A stretch of 64,000 bases of DNA from Actinosynnema sp040640215 (lineage in GTDB: Bacteria; Actinomycetota; Actinomycetes; Mycobacteriales; Pseudonocardiaceae), in assembly GCF_040640215.1 (NCBI RefSeq), contig NZ_JBFABG010000004.1, positions 372,001 through 436,000 on the forward strand, read 5' to 3'. Of the stretch, positions 42,361 through 50,906 are shown piece by piece (the stretch's first letter is position 1; every line of letters starts with the position of its first letter). The notes beneath the pieces were generated by a model that was given only the letters and a program-made list of their open reading frames with translations, did not search any database and had not been told where the DNA came from. Position numbers and translations under genes: made by a program.

Positions 42361-43119
42361 CTAGAAGGACGGGCGACCACCGGGGGTGCTCACCAGCGTG
42401 CCGATCTTCTCACCGCGCACGGCGCGCGCGATGTTCCCCTCGGTGAGCAGGTTGAACACCATGATCGGCATGTTGTTGTCCATGCACAGGCTGAACGCGG
42501 TCGCGTCGGCGACGTTCAGACCGCGTTCGAGGACTTCGCGGTGCGTGATGTTGTCGAACATCAGCGCGTCGGGGTCGGTCCTGGGGTCGGCGGTGTAGAT
42601 GCCGTCGACCGCCTTCGCCATCAGCACCACCTCGCAGCCGATCTCCAGCGCCCGCTGCGCGGCCGTGGTGTCGGTGGAGAAGTACGGCATGCCGGCACCG
42701 CCGCCGAAGATCACCACGCGCCCCTTCTCCAGGTGGCGCATGGCCCGGCGCGGGATGTAGGACTCGGCGACCTGGCCCATCGTGATGGCGGTCTGCACGC
42801 GCGTCTCGATGCCGTGCTGGCGTTCCAAGAAGTCCTGCAACGCCAGGCAGTTCATGACGGTGCCGAGCATCCCCATGTAGTCGGCGCGGCTGCGGTCCAT
42901 GCCGCGCTGCTGGAGCTCGGCACCCCGGAAGAAGTTGCCGCCACCGATCACCACGGCGACCTGGACACCTGTTCGGACGACCGCGGCGATCTGGCGGGAG
43001 ACGTTCTGCACGACGTCGGGATCGACGCCCACGCCGCCACCGCCGAACATCTCGCCGCCGAGTTTGAGCATGACCCGGTGGTAACCGTGGCCTGGCTCGG
43101 CGTCTACCTCTGCGCTCAC
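42361..43119 (-). CDS. pyrH: Uridylate kinase (UMP kinase)
   Basis: This enzyme phosphorylates UMP to UDP in pyrimidine nucleotide synthesis. The 252-residue protein has the amino-acid-kinase fold with VMLKLGGEMFGG at the phosphate loop, VAVVIGGGNFFRGAELQQRG, a GGAGMPYFSTDTTAAQRALE nucleotide region and CMDNNMPIMVFNLL. GTG 43119 is set by GAGGAGG upstream. It lies between tsf and frr, as in most bacteria. Confidence 0.97.
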   Translation of the reverse strand: MSAEVDAEPGHGYHRVMLKLGGEMFGGGGVGVDPDVVQNVSRQIAAVVRTGVQVAVVIGGGNFFRGAELQQRGMDRSRADYMGMLGTVMNCLALQDFLERQHGIETRVQTAITMGQVAESYIPRRAMRHLEKGRVVIFGGGAGMPYFSTDTTAAQRALEIGCEVVLMAKAVDGIYTADPRTDPDALMFDNITHREVLERGLNVADATAFSLCMDNNMPIMVFNLLTEGNIARAVRGEKIGTLVSTPGGRPSF

Positions 43120-43183
43120 AGGTCCTCCTCTGGACACGGCAAGGGCGGGGTTGCATCCTTGCGCAACCCCGCCCTCACGCGAA

Positions 43184-43999
43184 TCAGGCCTCGCCGACCT
43201 CGAACCGGGCGAAGCGGGTCACGACGACCCCGGCCTCGTCCAGCACAGCCTTGACGTTCTTCTTGGACTCGGTCACGGACGCCTGCTCCAGCAGGACGAC
43301 GTCCTTGAAGAAGCCGTTCACCCGACCCTCGACGATCTTGGGCAGCGCCGCCTCGGGCTTGCCCTCCTCGCGCGAGGTCTCCTCGGCGATGCGGCGCTCG
43401 TTGGCGACCACGTCGGCCGGCACCTCGTCGCGGGTGAGGTAGCGGGGGCGCATCGCGGCGACCTGCATCGCGGCACCGCGCGCGGCGTCCTCGCTGTCAC
43501 CGGTGTACTCGACCACGACGCCCACGGCGGGCGGCAGGTCGGCGGCACGCCGGTGCAGGTAGGTGGTGACGGTGCCGTCGAACACGGCGACCTTCGCCAG
43601 CTCCAGCTTCTCGCCGATCTTGGCCGAGAACTCCTGGACCACGGCGTCGACGGTCTGGCCGTCGAGGTCGGTGGCCTTGAGCACCTCGACGTCCGCCGGG
43701 CGGGTGGCCTTGGCGACCGCGACGATCCGGGAGGCGAGCTCCTGGAAGTCGGCGTTCTTGGCGACGAAGTCGGTCTCGCAGCGCAGCTCGATCATCACGC
43801 CGTCCTCGGCGGAGACCAGACCGTTGGAGGTGGTGCGCGCGGCGCGCTTGTCGACGTCCTTCGCACCCTTGATGCGCAGGATCTCGACGGCCTTGTCGAA
43901 GTCGCCGTCGGTCTCTTCGAGCGCCCTCTTGCAGTCCATCATGCCTGCGGCGGTCAGCTCGCGCAGGCGCTTCACGTCAGCGGCGGTGTAGTTCGCCAT
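43184..43999 (-). CDS. tsf: Elongation factor Ts
   Basis: This is the guanine-nucleotide exchange factor for EF-Tu. The 271-residue protein has the N-terminal UBA-like domain (VKRLRELTAAGMMDCKRALE), the SAEDGVMIELRCETDFVAKN core, and the C-terminal coiled-coil part. ATG 43999 (MANYTAADV) is clear. Between it and rpsB lies a strong hairpin (44055-44093) that may reduce tsf transcription relative to rpsB. Confidence 0.97.
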   Translation of the reverse strand: MANYTAADVKRLRELTAAGMMDCKRALEETDGDFDKAVEILRIKGAKDVDKRAARTTSNGLVSAEDGVMIELRCETDFVAKNADFQELASRIVAVAKATRPADVEVLKATDLDGQTVDAVVQEFSAKIGEKLELAKVAVFDGTVTTYLHRRAADLPPAVGVVVEYTGDSEDAARGAAMQVAAMRPRYLTRDEVPADVVANERRIAEETSREEGKPEAALPKIVEGRVNGFFKDVVLLEQASVTESKKNVKAVLDEAGVVVTRFARFEVGEA

Positions 44000-44054
44000 C
44001 GTGCGGGGTTCCGTTCCTTCTGCGGGATACGCGCGGGGGTGTAGCGGTACCGGC

Positions 44055-44093
44055 GCGCGCCGCGCCCGTGAACTCGTCACGGGCGCGGCGCGC
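44055..44093 (-). terminator. Hairpin between rpsB and tsf
   Basis: GCGCGCCGCGCCCGTG (44055-44070) and its exact reverse complement (44078-44093) form a 16-bp stem with a 7-base loop. It begins 7 bases after the rpsB stop. It probably terminates or attenuates rpsB transcripts before tsf. Confidence 0.75.
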
Positions 44094-44100
44094 CGACGGA

Positions 44101-45045
<945 letters not shown>

Positions 45046-45386
45046 GGCCGGGTTCGCACCTCTTCGTTCAGGCGGGCCGGTTGTTCGCCGGCACGCGTTC
45101 CGGTTGCTCGCGGCGGACCGGGTGGACCGCCGCCCTGGTGCCCTTGCCGTCGTCCGAACCGGAGTTGACCTCAGGACCGCCGGACGCCGTGACTCGACCA
45201 CGAGAGGTGGATCGAATCTGCATTGGCACGCGAAGTCGCCCCGCACTCACACGGGCCGCGACACGAGTGTACGCCGCCACGCCAGGCCCACCGAACCCGG
45301 CCCTGAGTTGTCCACAGGCGTCTGAGTTGTCCACAGTTCCGACATAGTCGCTGGTAGCCCCAGCCTCCTCCGGGCACCGTGGACCC
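45046..45386. other. rpsB / M23 divergent promoter region
   Basis: The 341-base gap has no gene. It contains two DnaA-box-like sequences (45308-45335) close to the M23 gene and, nearer rpsB, short inverted repeats. I could not identify a known ribosomal leader fold. Both flanking promoters must lie here. Confidence 0.45.
45308..45335. promoter_or_regulatory. Two direct DnaA-box-like sites
   Basis: TTGTCCACA occurs at 45308-45316 and 45327-45335 within the repeated CTGAGTTGTCCACAG, 19 bp apart. TTGTCCACA is the preferred DnaA box in high-GC actinomycetes. Two in-phase copies in an intergenic gap upstream of rpsB and an M23 gene could allow DnaA-dependent control or DnaA titration. Confidence 0.55.
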
Positions 45387-45995
45387 ATGGCTCCCACGAT
45401 CCGAACGCCGCTGGTCCCGGCCTTGACACTGTCCCTGACCCTGCTCGCCACCCACCACCCGGCCACCGCCGCTCCCCCGTCGTCGGCCGCTCCGCACTCG
45501 TCTTCCACTCCGCACTCATCGGCCGCTCCGCACTCGTCGGCCGCTCCCCCGCCTCCGGTGGCGTCCCGCCCACCCCGCCACGCCTGGCCCCTCGCACCAC
45601 CCCACCCGGTGCTCAGGACGTTCGAACGCCCGCCCGACCCGTACCGCGCCGGTCATCGTGGCGTGGACCTGGGAGCCGCCCCGGACACGACGGTCCAGGC
45701 GTCCGCCGACGGCACGGTGCACTTCGCCGGCCCGGTGGGGCACCGGCACGTGGTGTCGTTGGCGCACGAAGGCAACCTGCGCACCACGTACGAACCGCTG
45801 AAACCGCTGGTCGTGCGCGGCCAGCGGGTGACCCGAGGCACCCCGATCGGCCTCCTGGTCCCGGGCCACCGGGGCTGCCGGGCGACGTGCCTGCACTGGG
45901 CGGCCCTGCGCCCGACCCCGCGCCGTGACTACCTGGACCCGCTCAGCCTGCTGACCCGAGCCCGAATCCGACTGCTCCCGCTGACGGGCGGGTCG
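45387..45995 (+). CDS. M23 (LytM) peptidase, reading frame without a normal stop
   Basis: The recognisable protein is about 200 residues. It has an export signal (TLSLTLLATHHPATAA), a Pro/Ser linker with an 18-bp repeat (SSAAPHSSSTPHSSAAPHSS), and an M23 zinc endopeptidase domain. The zinc ligands are His90 and Asp94 in HRGVDLG and His170 in CLHWAALRP, a form seen in actinobacterial homologues. It should cut peptidoglycan crosslinks. Similarity ends at LDPLSLLTRARIRLLPL, yet the frame has no stop there and stays open to 47669, across all of whiG on the other strand. A TGA one base out of frame at about 45981 suggests a lost stop through a frameshift; the given end marks only the end of conservation. 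Confidence 0.7.
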
Positions 45996-46229
45996 CACGA
46001 CGCCGTCCCGGCTTCGCCGAAGACCGGGGAATGGGGACCACCGCCCCTGAACGCGCTTCATGGTGCCAGGCCGATTTCTCGCGTGACCCGTCCGAGGTTC
46101 GCCACACCACCGGAGCGGCGGCTTCAGCGCGCGGCTCCACGGCGGGGAGAGGGGCGTCCCGGGGTGCGCGGAGGTTCGGGGAGAACGGTCAGAACGTGGG
46201 TGGGGGCCGGTGACGGTCTTTCCGGCGGG

Positions 46230-47642
46230 TCAGGCTTCGAGTTGTTCGTTGAGCTTGGTGCGCAGGCGCAGGACGGCCCGGGTGTGGAGTTGACACACGC
46301 GGGATTCGGTGACGCTCAGGACCTTGCCGATCTCGGCGAGGGTCAGGTTCTCGAAGTAGTAGAGCGTGACGACCACGCGGTCGCGTTCGGCGAGCTGCGC
46401 GATGGCGTCGGCGAGCTGGCGGCGGCTGTCCTGGTCGACCAGGGTCGCGATCGGGTCCTCCGCGCCCTCGTCCGGCAGCGACTCGGCCAGCGACGCCCCC
46501 ACGCCGCCCACGCTGCGACCGGCCGCGATCAACTCGTCGAGGGCCACGACGCTGGTCAGTTGGAGCTGCGCGTACAGCTCGCGCAGCTCGCCCAGGCCGA
46601 TCTTGAGCTCGGCGGCGAGCTCGCGGTCCGTCGGGGTGCGCTGGAGGCGCGCCCCGAGCCGTTCCAGCGCCCGTTCGACGTCGCGGGCCCGGCTGCGGAC
46701 GGATCTCGGAACCCAGTCCTGAGACCGGAGGTCGTCCAGGATCGCGCCCCGGATGCGCTGCATCGCGTAGGTCTCGAACTTCAGCCCACGTTCAGGTTCG
46801 AACTTCTCGATGGCGTCGACCAGACCGAAGATCCCGGACTGGATCAGGTCCGCCACGTCGACGTGCGCGGGCAGCCCGGTGCCGACCCTGCCGGCGACGT
46901 ACTTGACCAAGGGTGCGTAGTGCAGCACCAGCCGGTCGCGCAGGGCTCGCTGGTGCGACTCGCCGTACGTGTGCCACAGCGCGATGATCCCGGCTTCGAC
47001 GTCGTCGGCGGTGCGCGACTCGGACGCCGGGTGGGCGGGCCGACCTGCACCGGACGGCGTCACGACAGCCGCCTCGACAACTGCGTCGACAGTCACGTCG
47101 ACAGCCGCCTCGACCGTCACGTCGACAGCGGGCACGTCCGCGCCGAAACCCTCCGCGCCAGGCACGTCGTCAGCCACCGGCTCGACGTCGGCAACGCCCT
47201 GCTCCGCAACACCGGGCGCGTCGGTTTCGGGCAGGTCAGCGCGGGTGGCAGAGCACTCGGCCGCAGCCACCTCACCTGCGACACCGGTCGCGGCGGGTGT
47301 CTCGGTGGAGGCCCCACCAGGTGTCTCGGCGGATGTCTCGGCGGGTATCGCGGTAGATGTCTCGGCGGTTGGTTCGGCGAGTGGTTCGGCGGGTGTCAGG
47401 GCGTGGCCGTTGGTGCGCCGGGTCTCGCCGTTGACAGGGTCAGCATGCGGGTCCTCGCCGTTGACGGGATCGGCGGACGAGTCCTCGCCGTCGACGTGGT
47501 GACCGTTCGTCCCGGTCGGGGCGTCCGCAACCGAGGGCCGCGCCTCCGACGAGGCCCCGACGCGCGCGGCGGAAGGAGAGGTCACGGTTGCGGTCCGCGA
47601 ACCTCCCCCTGCGACGTCAGGAACGGGGGTGGGTTCGGTCAT
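46230..47642 (-). CDS. whiG: WhiG/FliA-family RNA polymerase sigma factor
   Basis: The 470-residue protein has a sigma-28-type core from about residue 213. Region 2 reads YAPLVKYVAGRVGTGLPAHV, DVADLIQSGIFGLVDAIEKF and RGLKFETYAMQRIRGAILDD; region 4 reads LYYFENLTLAEIGKVLSVTE and SRVCQLHTRAVLRLRTKLNE. WhiG starts sporulation gene expression in Streptomyces aerial hyphae. Unusually, residues 1-212 are a Ser/Thr/Pro/Ala/Glu-rich extension with internal repeats (DGEDSSADPVNGEDPHADPV), absent from the 280-residue Streptomyces protein. The extension starts at ATG 47642 with GAAGG upstream, so it is likely made. It overlaps xerC by 26 bases. Confidence 0.9.
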   Translation of the reverse strand: MTEPTPVPDVAGGGSRTATVTSPSAARVGASSEARPSVADAPTGTNGHHVDGEDSSADPVNGEDPHADPVNGETRRTNGHALTPAEPLAEPTAETSTAIPAETSAETPGGASTETPAATGVAGEVAAAECSATRADLPETDAPGVAEQGVADVEPVADDVPGAEGFGADVPAVDVTVEAAVDVTVDAVVEAAVVTPSGAGRPAHPASESRTADDVEAGIIALWHTYGESHQRALRDRLVLHYAPLVKYVAGRVGTGLPAHVDVADLIQSGIFGLVDAIEKFEPERGLKFETYAMQRIRGAILDDLRSQDWVPRSVRSRARDVERALERLGARLQRTPTDRELAAELKIGLGELRELYAQLQLTSVVALDELIAAGRSVGGVGASLAESLPDEGAEDPIATLVDQDSRRQLADAIAQLAERDRVVVTLYYFENLTLAEIGKVLSVTESRVCQLHTRAVLRLRTKLNEQLEA

Positions 47643-48594
47643 GGATCGCCTTCAGCCGTTCGACGGTGACGTGTGTGTAGAGCTGAGTGGTTGCGAGCGT
47701 AGCGTGACCGAGAAGCTCTTGGACGGTACGCAGGTCCGCTCCCCCTTCCAACAGGTGCGTGGCCGCGGTGTGCCGCAGGCCGTGCGGCCCGATGTCGGCT
47801 GTCTCGGGCACCGCGCCCACTACATCGTGAACAACCCTCCTGGCGGTACGCGGGTCCAGCCTGCCGCCACGCGCACCAAGGAAAACGGCGTCCCGCGAAC
47901 GGTCGCTGACCAGTGCTGATCGGCCGTGTTCCACCCAGCGCCGTACGGCCCGTTCGGCCGGTACGCCGAATGGCACGGTGCGTTCGCGCCTACCCTTGCC
48001 CAGAACCCGGATCACCCTTTGGGAGTAGTCGATATCGCCGAGGTCGAGACCGCACAGCTCGGCGACCCGCACACCTGTCGCGTACAGCAACTCCACCATG
48101 GCCTGGTCACGCAGCGCAACCGGGTCACCGTGTTCGGCGGAGACTTCCGCCGCCGACATCACGGCCTTCGCCTGGTCTGCCCGCAGCACTGCGGGCAGCG
48201 TCCGGTGGGGCCGGGGCGCGACCAGGCGCGGCCCGGGGTCGGTGGCGAGCAGCCCGGTCCGCGCCGCCCAGGCGGTGAACGTCCGGGCGGCGGCCGTGCG
48301 CCGGGCGAGCGTGGTCCGGCTCGCACCCGCACCGTGCTGGGCCGCCAGCCACGACCGCAGCCCGGCGAGGTCGACGGCTTCGACGGTGGCGTCGCCCGCC
48401 GTGCCGCCGGCCAGGTGGACCAGCAGGGAGACCGCGTCCGCGAGGTAGGCGCGAACGGTGTGCGGGGAGAGCGAGCGCTCCATCGCGAGGTGGCGCTGGT
48501 AGTCGTCCAAAGCCGACGAGACGTCACCGGGCAGCTCACGACGCAGGCCGACGAGGTCGACACGGCGAGTCCGGGCGGGCGGCGGCGGGGACAT
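47617..48594 (-). CDS. xerC: Tyrosine recombinase XerC
   Basis: This recombinase resolves chromosome dimers at dif with XerD. The 325-residue protein has a SAM-like N-terminal core-binding domain (LDDYQRHLAMERSLSPHTVR) and a catalytic domain. The Arg is in YATGVRVAELCGL, His/Arg in GPHGLRHTAATHLLEGGADL, and His and Tyr in ELLGHATLATTQLYTHV. ATG 48594 has GGG nearby; an alternative TTG at 48630 would overlap the dprA stop as TTGA, matching the coupling style of this operon. Confidence 0.93.
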   Translation of the reverse strand: MSPPPPARTRRVDLVGLRRELPGDVSSALDDYQRHLAMERSLSPHTVRAYLADAVSLLVHLAGGTAGDATVEAVDLAGLRSWLAAQHGAGASRTTLARRTAAARTFTAWAARTGLLATDPGPRLVAPRPHRTLPAVLRADQAKAVMSAAEVSAEHGDPVALRDQAMVELLYATGVRVAELCGLDLGDIDYSQRVIRVLGKGRRERTVPFGVPAERAVRRWVEHGRSALVSDRSRDAVFLGARGGRLDPRTARRVVHDVVGAVPETADIGPHGLRHTAATHLLEGGADLRTVQELLGHATLATTQLYTHVTVERLKAIHDRTHPRS

Positions 48595-48626
48595 GGCCCT
48601 GACGCTGCGCCTCAGAACGCTCTTGG

Positions 48627-49772
48627 TCAAGTATCGCCACGCCGGACCCCCTCATGAGAGCGCTTCCACCCAGTGTCGACCCGCACCGCCAGTTCGACCA
48701 GCTCCAGTTCCGGGAGCAGGGCCCGGACCCTCGGCAACTCGACCCCGGATTCCACCGACACGGCCTCGGCGCTGGTCGCGTTCTCCAGCGGCAGCGCCTC
48801 GAACACCCGCAGCGCCTCGCCCTGTGGAAGTCCGACTTCGGTGTTCCGCCTGGCCTCGACCAGGTCCACCCCGAGCCGCCCGGTCGATTCGAGCACCTCG
48901 GCGACGCTGCTCACCGCCTGCGCCTCCCCCGACCGCAGCAGGTCGTGGCAGCCCGACGAACTGCCGGAGGTGATCGGCCCCGGCACCGCCATCAGCACCC
49001 GCCCGAGGGCCGAGGTGGAGGCGGCGGTGTTCTTCGCACCGCTGCGCCGGCCCGCCTCCACGACCACGGTCCCCTCGCCGAACGCCGCGATCAGCCGGTT
49101 GCGGGTGAGGAAGCGGTGCCGGGCAGGCTGGAGACCCGGCGGGTACTCCGAGACCACCAGTCCGTGGTGCGGGATGCGTTCGAGCAGCCCCTGGTGGCCG
49201 CGCGGGTACGCGATGTCGACCCCGCACGCGAGGACCGCGATGGTCGGCCCGCCGGCCGCCAGGGCACCCCGGTGCGCCGCGCCGTCGATCCCGTAGGCGG
49301 CACCGGACACCACCGTCACGCCGGACGCGGCCAGCCCGTGCCCGAACTCGGCCGCGACGTGCTGCCCGTACGCGGTGGACGACCGACTGCCCACCACCGC
49401 AACAGCCCGCTCGGTCAACGCGGACAGCTCGGCCTCGCCGCGCACCCAGAGCGCCAGCGGGGCCAACCCGCAGCGCAGGCCCTGCGCGGCGGCCAGGTCG
49501 AGCGCGTTGAACGGCCACGCGGGCCACTCCTCGTCCTCGGGCACGACCAGCCGCCCGCCCAACCCGGTCACCGCCGCCAGGTCCGCCTCGGCCCGGTCGT
49601 CGGCCCGCCGCGCTGAGGTCTGGCTGTCGACGGCACTGGGCACCTGGCCGCGCCGGACCATCACCGCCGCCCGCACCGGTCCGACGGCGGCCACGAACGC
49701 GGCCAACGCCCCTGCCGGCGGCTCGGCGACGCGCGACAGGTAGGCACGCGCCAGCCGCACCTCGTCAGTCAC
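48627..49772 (-). CDS. dprA: DNA processing protein DprA (Smf)
   Basis: This protein loads RecA on incoming single-stranded DNA and protects it during transformation. The 381-residue protein has the Rossmann-like DprA core (RAVAVVGSRSSTAYGQHVAA, VVSGAAYGIDGAAHRGALAA, TIAVLACGVDIAYPRGHQGL) and a small C-terminal winged-helix region (about 310-375). GTG 49772 overlaps the end of the preceding gene by 8 bases. Its place between yifB-side genes and xerC is conserved. Confidence 0.95.
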   Translation of the reverse strand: MTDEVRLARAYLSRVAEPPAGALAAFVAAVGPVRAAVMVRRGQVPSAVDSQTSARRADDRAEADLAAVTGLGGRLVVPEDEEWPAWPFNALDLAAAQGLRCGLAPLALWVRGEAELSALTERAVAVVGSRSSTAYGQHVAAEFGHGLAASGVTVVSGAAYGIDGAAHRGALAAGGPTIAVLACGVDIAYPRGHQGLLERIPHHGLVVSEYPPGLQPARHRFLTRNRLIAAFGEGTVVVEAGRRSGAKNTAASTSALGRVLMAVPGPITSGSSSGCHDLLRSGEAQAVSSVAEVLESTGRLGVDLVEARRNTEVGLPQGEALRVFEALPLENATSAEAVSVESGVELPRVRALLPELELVELAVRVDTGWKRSHEGVRRGDT

Positions 49773-50679
49773 GCCACACCGCCGCCGGCACCAGACCGCA
49801 CGACGTCCGCCAGGGGCGGTCCGCCTGACGCGGGCGGTGACGCACGCACCGACACCAGTCGGCGGGCCGACCGCACCTGGGCCGGAGGTGCAGGAGTCGC
49901 ACCTGGTCGATCAGCTCGCCCAGCCAGGTCTTGCCGAGGCGGAACGGCGTGGCGCGCCCGGTGGCGGAACTGGCGGTGTGGTCGGTGGCCGGTTCAGCGG
50001 TGTGGCCGGTGGCCGGTTCAGCGGCCTGGTCGGTGGGCGGGCCGGCGCAGGCGTAGTTGTGCTCGTGCGAGGGGTTTTCCCGTCCTCGGCGACGCGAACC
50101 TGATACGTCGCAGGGGGGAAGCGGCCCGGTCGTCCGTGGCTCCGAGCGGTGGCAGGACTGCCTTGGCGGGGTGGCGGTGCGGAGTCCTCGGTAGGAGCAG
50201 GTCGGATCGGCTGGGGTGGTGCGCGGGCGGGGCGGGGTGTGCGGGGGCCTGGCGGTGGCGCACGGGGAACGGTGGGTCGGATTCGGCGGGACCTCGGTAC
50301 GGGTCGGCTGGTCGGTGGGTAGACGGCCGGCGGATGGCTGGGTGGTGGACGGGTGGCCGGCGGGCAGGTGGGTGGTGGGCGAGGGGTCGGCTGGTGGGCG
50401 GGTGGCTTCTCTCCGGGCCTTGGCGGCGGCCATTCCGGCTATGCCCGGCCAGGGGGAGCCGGCGGGTGGGGTGATCGGGTTCGGGCGGTCGGGGCGCGCC
50501 TCGGTCGAGATCGTGCCGGTGCGACTGATTTCACCCGGAAGGGTGGCGGCGTGGTGGTCGGGGTGTGCGGGGTTGGTGGAGGTTCGGGGTTCTTCGCGGA
50601 GGGATCGCGGAAGGGCGGGATCGGTCGGGTGAAAGGCTTTCGGAGCGGGCTGCGGGGTGCTGTCCGGGAGTTCGGTCAC
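49765..50679 (-). CDS. Uncharacterised Pro/Thr-rich protein with a Cys/Trp/Arg-rich C-terminus
   Basis: I do not recognise this 304-residue protein. The N-terminal two thirds are low complexity, rich in Pro, Thr, Arg and Ala, with short repeats such as AEPATGHTAEPATDHT. The last 60 residues look more ordered: KTWLGELIDQVRLLHLRPRC then GRPADWCRCVRHRPRQADRP. GTG 50679 is strongly supported by CCGGAGG seven bases upstream and by a GTGA overlap with the preceding small gene. Its TGA lies within the start of dprA. Position argues it is real and co-translated in the DNA-uptake operon. No signal or membrane segment is present. Confidence 0.6.
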   Translation of the reverse strand: MTELPDSTPQPAPKAFHPTDPALPRSLREEPRTSTNPAHPDHHAATLPGEISRTGTISTEARPDRPNPITPPAGSPWPGIAGMAAAKARREATRPPADPSPTTHLPAGHPSTTQPSAGRLPTDQPTRTEVPPNPTHRSPCATARPPHTPPRPRTTPADPTCSYRGLRTATPPRQSCHRSEPRTTGPLPPCDVSGSRRRGRENPSHEHNYACAGPPTDQAAEPATGHTAEPATDHTASSATGRATPFRLGKTWLGELIDQVRLLHLRPRCGRPADWCRCVRHRPRQADRPWRTSCGLVPAAVWRD

Positions 50680-50906
50680 GGGGTGCCTCCGGTGGGCGGG
50701 TCGGACACCTTCGGGGTGCCTTCTTCGGGGTGGGCAAGGCGGATTCGGAGGACCTTTCCGGGCCAGCCGAGGATCCAGCGGTTGACGTCTTTCGGGGTTG
50801 CCAGGCGGTGGAGGGTGGGTTTTCTCCTCGCGCCGTCGGGGGGTGGCGGTGTCGGGGTCGGGAATGTCCTCGCTGTCAGGCGGGAGAGTTTCGGGGGTGG
50901 GGTCAC
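50676..50906 (-). CDS. Uncharacterised 76-residue protein between yifB and dprA
   Basis: I do not recognise this small basic protein. It has a Pro-rich first third (TARTFPTPTPPPPDGARRKP) and then a compact segment KDVNRWILGWPGKVLRIRLA that looks foldable. GTG 50906 has AAAGGAG upstream and overlaps the yifB stop as GTGA. Its own stop overlaps the next start as GTGA. These two couplings make a chance ORF unlikely. Confidence 0.62.
   Translation of the reverse strand: MTPPPKLSRLTARTFPTPTPPPPDGARRKPTLHRLATPKDVNRWILGWPGKVLRIRLAHPEEGTPKVSDPPTGGTP

Noticed and set aside
45046..45386. Cyclic di-AMP (ydaO-type) riboswitch before the M23 gene
   Set aside because: Such switches are common before actinobacterial cell-wall hydrolases, but the conserved sequence blocks are not present.
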